This document shows positions 6,148-7,950 of a DNA stretch of 7,950 bases, piece after piece. Origin of the DNA: an uncultured Collinsella sp. (GTDB taxonomy: Bacteria; Actinomycetota; Coriobacteriia; Coriobacteriales; Coriobacteriaceae); contig CABQNA010000058.1 in NCBI GenBank assembly GCA_902465425.1, forward strand, positions 1-7,950, in the 5' to 3' direction. The number at the start of each line of letters is the position of its first letter. The first letter of the stretch is position 1. The notes under the pieces were generated by a model. It was not told the DNA's origin. It saw nothing but the letters and a program-made list of their open reading frames with translations, and did no database searches. A program made the translations under genes and the position numbers.

Positions 6148-7296
6148 CTACTCGTCGTCATCATCGAGCATGGCGGAACCATCGATGGCGTAAAGCTCGT
6201 CAAACTCCTCAGGCGCAGGCTGATCGGTCAGCTCGACCTCGGACGGAGCATCGTCATCAAACTCAAGTCCACAGGCAAGGCGGACCTTATGCTCAATCTC
6301 GTCGGCACAATCGGGGTGTTCGCGCAGGAACGCCTTGGCGGCCTCGCGACCGTTGCCGAGCTTATCCTCGCCATAGGCAAACCAGGAGCCCATCTTCTTG
6401 CAGATGCCGCACTCGACAGCCATGTCCAGAATCGAGCCCTCCTTAGAGATGCCCGTACCGTACATGATGTCGAACTCAGCAGAACGGAACGGAGCTGCCA
6501 CCTTGTTCTTAACGACCTTGGCGCGCACGCGGTTACCGATAACCTCGTCCTTAAGCTTAATGCTGTCGATACGGCGAATGTCGATACGCACCGAAGAGAA
6601 GAACTTAAGGGCGCGGCCGCCCGTCGTAGTCTCGGGGTTGCCGAACATGACGCCGATCTTCTCACGCAGCTGGTTAATGAAGATGCACGTCGTGTTGGAC
6701 TTGGACAGCGAGCCGGCGAGCTTGCGGAGCGCCTGGCTCATCAGGCGAGCCTGAAGACCGACCGTAGTATCGCCGATTTCTCCCTCGATCTCGGCACGCG
6801 GGGTCAGCGCGGCGACGGAGTCGACGACGATGGCATCGATGGCGCCGGAACGCACGAGCATGTCAACGATTTCGAGCGCCTGCTCGCCCGTATCGGGCTG
6901 GGAAATGAGCACCTCGTCGATATCCACGCCGATGCGCGCGGCATACGTGGGATCAAGCGCGTGCTCGGCATCGATAAATGCCACAACGCCACCCATTGCC
7001 TGGGCCTCGGCCAGGATCTCGAGCGAAAGCGTCGTCTTACCGGAGGACTCAGGACCGTAAATCTCGACGATACGGCCGCGCGGCACGCCGCCGATACCCA
7101 GCGCGGCATCGAGGGCCAGGGCGCCCGTGGGAATGGCCTCGACCTCGAGCTCGGGGCCACCGTCGCCGTACCTCATGATGGAACCCTGGCCGAATTTCTT
7201 CTCGATCTCGGCCTTGGTGGTGGCGATCATCTCATCGCGCTCTTTACCCGTCGTGCGAGCATGAACGGTACGTACGGGACCTGAATTCTTGGCCAT
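6148..7296 (-). CDS. recA: Recombinase A
   Basis: ATP-dependent strand-exchange protein of homologous recombination and co-protease for LexA cleavage. It has 382 residues, with about 15 more at the N-terminus than E. coli RecA. Walker A GPESSGKT is at 81-88, the catalytic glutamate E111 in FIDAEHALDP, and Walker B IVVDS with D159. DNA-binding loop L1 is around EGEIGD (171-176). Loop L2 follows INQLREKIGVMFGNPETTTGG. The tail is strongly acidic, ending MLDDDDE, as usual for RecA. The frame is open to 7317, but the codons above 7296 are the ribosome site itself (GAGGAGGG, six bases before ATG), so 7296 is the start. It is transcribed from an SOS promoter just upstream and followed by recX. Confidence 0.99.
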   Translation of the reverse strand: MAKNSGPVRTVHARTTGKERDEMIATTKAEIEKKFGQGSIMRYGDGGPELEVEAIPTGALALDAALGIGGVPRGRIVEIYGPESSGKTTLSLEILAEAQAMGGVVAFIDAEHALDPTYAARIGVDIDEVLISQPDTGEQALEIVDMLVRSGAIDAIVVDSVAALTPRAEIEGEIGDTTVGLQARLMSQALRKLAGSLSKSNTTCIFINQLREKIGVMFGNPETTTGGRALKFFSSVRIDIRRIDSIKLKDEVIGNRVRAKVVKNKVAAPFRSAEFDIMYGTGISKEGSILDMAVECGICKKMGSWFAYGEDKLGNGREAAKAFLREHPDCADEIEHKVRLACGLEFDDDAPSEVELTDQPAPEEFDELYAIDGSAMLDDDDE

Positions 7297-7302
7297 GAAT
7301 AG

Positions 7303-7310
7303 CCCTCCTC
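7303..7310 (-). promoter_or_regulatory. Ribosome binding site deciding the recA start
   Basis: GAGGAGGG on the minus strand, six bases before ATG 7296. It is a near-perfect Shine-Dalgarno and rules out the upstream in-frame ATG at 7317. Confidence 0.92.
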
Positions 7311-7326
7311 TTAACAACCTGCATCG

Positions 7327-7355
7327 ATAATAAACGAACGGCTGTTCGTGGTCAA
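7327..7355 (-). promoter_or_regulatory. recA sigma-A promoter
   Basis: -35 TTGACC (7350-7355), exactly 17-bp spacer, -10 TATTAT (7327-7332). The predicted transcript start is near 7320, giving a leader of about 24 nt with the ribosome site inside it. The SOS box fills most of the spacer. Confidence 0.85.
7335..7348. promoter_or_regulatory. LexA SOS box (perfect palindrome)
   Basis: CGAAC-GGCT-GTTCG matches the Gram-positive/actinobacterial LexA operator pattern CGAAC-N4-GTTCG with perfect 5-bp arms. It lies between the -10 and -35 of the recA promoter, so bound LexA would block RNA polymerase. DNA damage would then lift repression of recA and, through read-through, recX. Confidence 0.9.
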
Positions 7356-7387
7356 CCGTTCAGGCCAATCATATGCAGGCGGTCTTT

Positions 7388-7447
7388 CCAAAACCCAACC
7401 AAACGCCGACCAAACACTGACCAAATACTTGACCACAAAGGACCAAA
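7388..7447. repeat. Six-copy 11-bp phased repeat upstream of recA promoter
   Basis: Six CC(A)AAA-type cores start at 7388, 7399, 7410, 7421, 7433 and 7443 (spacings 11, 11, 11, 12, 10). On the recA-sense strand the unit is TTTGGTC plus four variable bases; the copy at 7433 is degenerate (CCACAAA). The array is about 70-130 bases upstream of the predicted recA start. The spacing is close to one helical turn, so the cores face the same side of the DNA. Confidence 0.75.
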
Positions 7448-7522
7448 TATGAACAAGGCAGGCAAAAATACATCTACAACCAGCACAAACGCTAAATTTG
7501 TCAGAGGTCCCTATCTCCACAA

Positions 7523-7546
7523 TTAAGGGGCCCTAAGGCCCCTTAA
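7523..7546 (-). terminator. Intrinsic terminator after cinA
   Basis: Perfect 10-bp inverted repeat, TTAAGGGGCC and GGCCCCTTAA, with a 4-base loop, starting seven bases after the cinA stop. In minus-strand RNA the 3' arm ends UUAA and runs on into UUGU, a weak U-tract. It would separate cinA from recA, which has its own promoter. Confidence 0.75.
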
Positions 7547-7553
7547 AACATGT

Positions 7554-7950
7554 CTATTCCATAGAGTTGAGCACAAGGGCAATGCGCCCCAATGCCTCCG
7601 CGACCGCATGGGCACGAACACACGAACGGTCGCCCTCATAGTGGCAGCGCACAGAGTCCACGACCGGCACTTCCCCATCAGCCGCGCGATACGCCCAGCC
7701 AATATAGAAAGTGCCCGCCGGATCGTCCTCAGTGCCACCGCCGGGGCCGGCATAACCCGTTGCGCTCACTGCAATATCGCTCTGGTACAGCTCCAGCGAA
7801 CCCACCGCCATCTCGCGCGCGGTCTGATGCGACACCGCGGTATAGCGGTCGAGCGTCTCCTGCTCAACACCCAGAACGCGATGCTTGATCTCATCGCAGT
7901 AGGTCACCGCACCGCCACGCAGCGCCGCCGAGGCGCCCGGGATATCCGCA
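7554..7950 (-). CDS. cinA: CinA-family C-terminal domain (nicotinamide-nucleotide amidohydrolase), 5' end cut by window
   Basis: The visible 131 residues match the CinA C-terminal domain, which deamidates nicotinamide mononucleotide to nicotinate mononucleotide (PncC activity) in pyridine nucleotide salvage. Seen in order: DIPGASAALRGGAVTYCDEIK, LGVEQETLDRYTAVSHQTAREMA, then the active-site region VSATGYAGPGGGTEDDPAGTFYIGWA. The frame is open to the window edge. A GTG at 7907 exists but lies inside conserved sequence, so the gene starts outside. Whether the full gene also has the N-terminal MoCF-type domain cannot be seen. cinA just upstream of recA is a common Gram-positive arrangement; here a terminator and separate SOS promoter divide them. 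Confidence 0.93.
   Translation of the reverse strand, partial: ADIPGASAALRGGAVTYCDEIKHRVLGVEQETLDRYTAVSHQTAREMAVGSLELYQSDIAVSATGYAGPGGGTEDDPAGTFYIGWAYRAADGEVPVVDSVRCHYEGDRSCVRAHAVAEALGRIALVLNSME

Noticed and set aside
6289..7284. Open frame of 331 codons on the plus strand opposite recA
   Set aside because: Mirror of recA codons. The sense gene is complete and conserved, and the antisense product has no recognisable domain.
7311..7520. 69-codon minus-strand frame between cinA and recA
   Set aside because: It runs through the phased repeats, promoter and SOS box, has no family match and is better explained as regulatory DNA.

Overview
The window is a bacterial chromosome segment, GC-rich, with every supportable gene on the minus strand. 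It reads from high to low coordinate as cinA (5' end missing) - recA - recX (frameshifted) - rny - GHKL ATPase - spoVS - miaB - miaA (3' end missing). Protein character and gene order suggest a Coriobacteriia-type actinomycete, Collinsella-like. The clues are a Gram-positive LexA box at recA, an RNase Y, a SpoVS and a MiaB/MiaA pair. This assignment is an inference from sequence character, not a database match.

Region 7554-7950 holds the C-terminal amidohydrolase domain of CinA, closed by a perfect hairpin (7523-7546) that looks like its terminator. Region 7297-7522 is a regulatory segment. It carries six copies of a CCAAA-type core spaced about 11 bp apart (7388-7447) and a well-formed sigma-A promoter (-35 TTGACC, 17-bp spacer, -10 TATTAT). 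A perfect CGAAC-N4-GTTCG SOS box sits inside the spacer. recA (6148-7296) follows, and 11 bases later recX (5446-6136). recX cannot be read in one frame: it shifts near 5851, and the alignment logic fits loss of two bases.

Region 5195-5445 contains a possible recX terminator, a second strong promoter (-35 TTGACA, 17-bp spacer, -10 TACGAT) and a leader of about 160 nt with two hairpins ahead of rny. rny (3638-5188), the GHKL ATPase (2551-3636), spoVS (2159-2476), miaB (743-2113) and miaA (below 743) look like one operon. Junctions are one base at rny/ATPase, a TAATG overlap at miaB/miaA, and short gaps elsewhere.

The blocks cover DNA repair (RecA and its modulator RecX, with CinA upstream), mRNA decay (RNase Y at the membrane) and tRNA A37 modification (MiaA prenylates, MiaB methylthiolates). 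The GHKL ATPase and SpoVS between RNase Y and MiaB have no assigned function and are the most open part of the window. The ATPase has MutL-like nucleotide-site motifs but no recognisable MutL C-terminal part.
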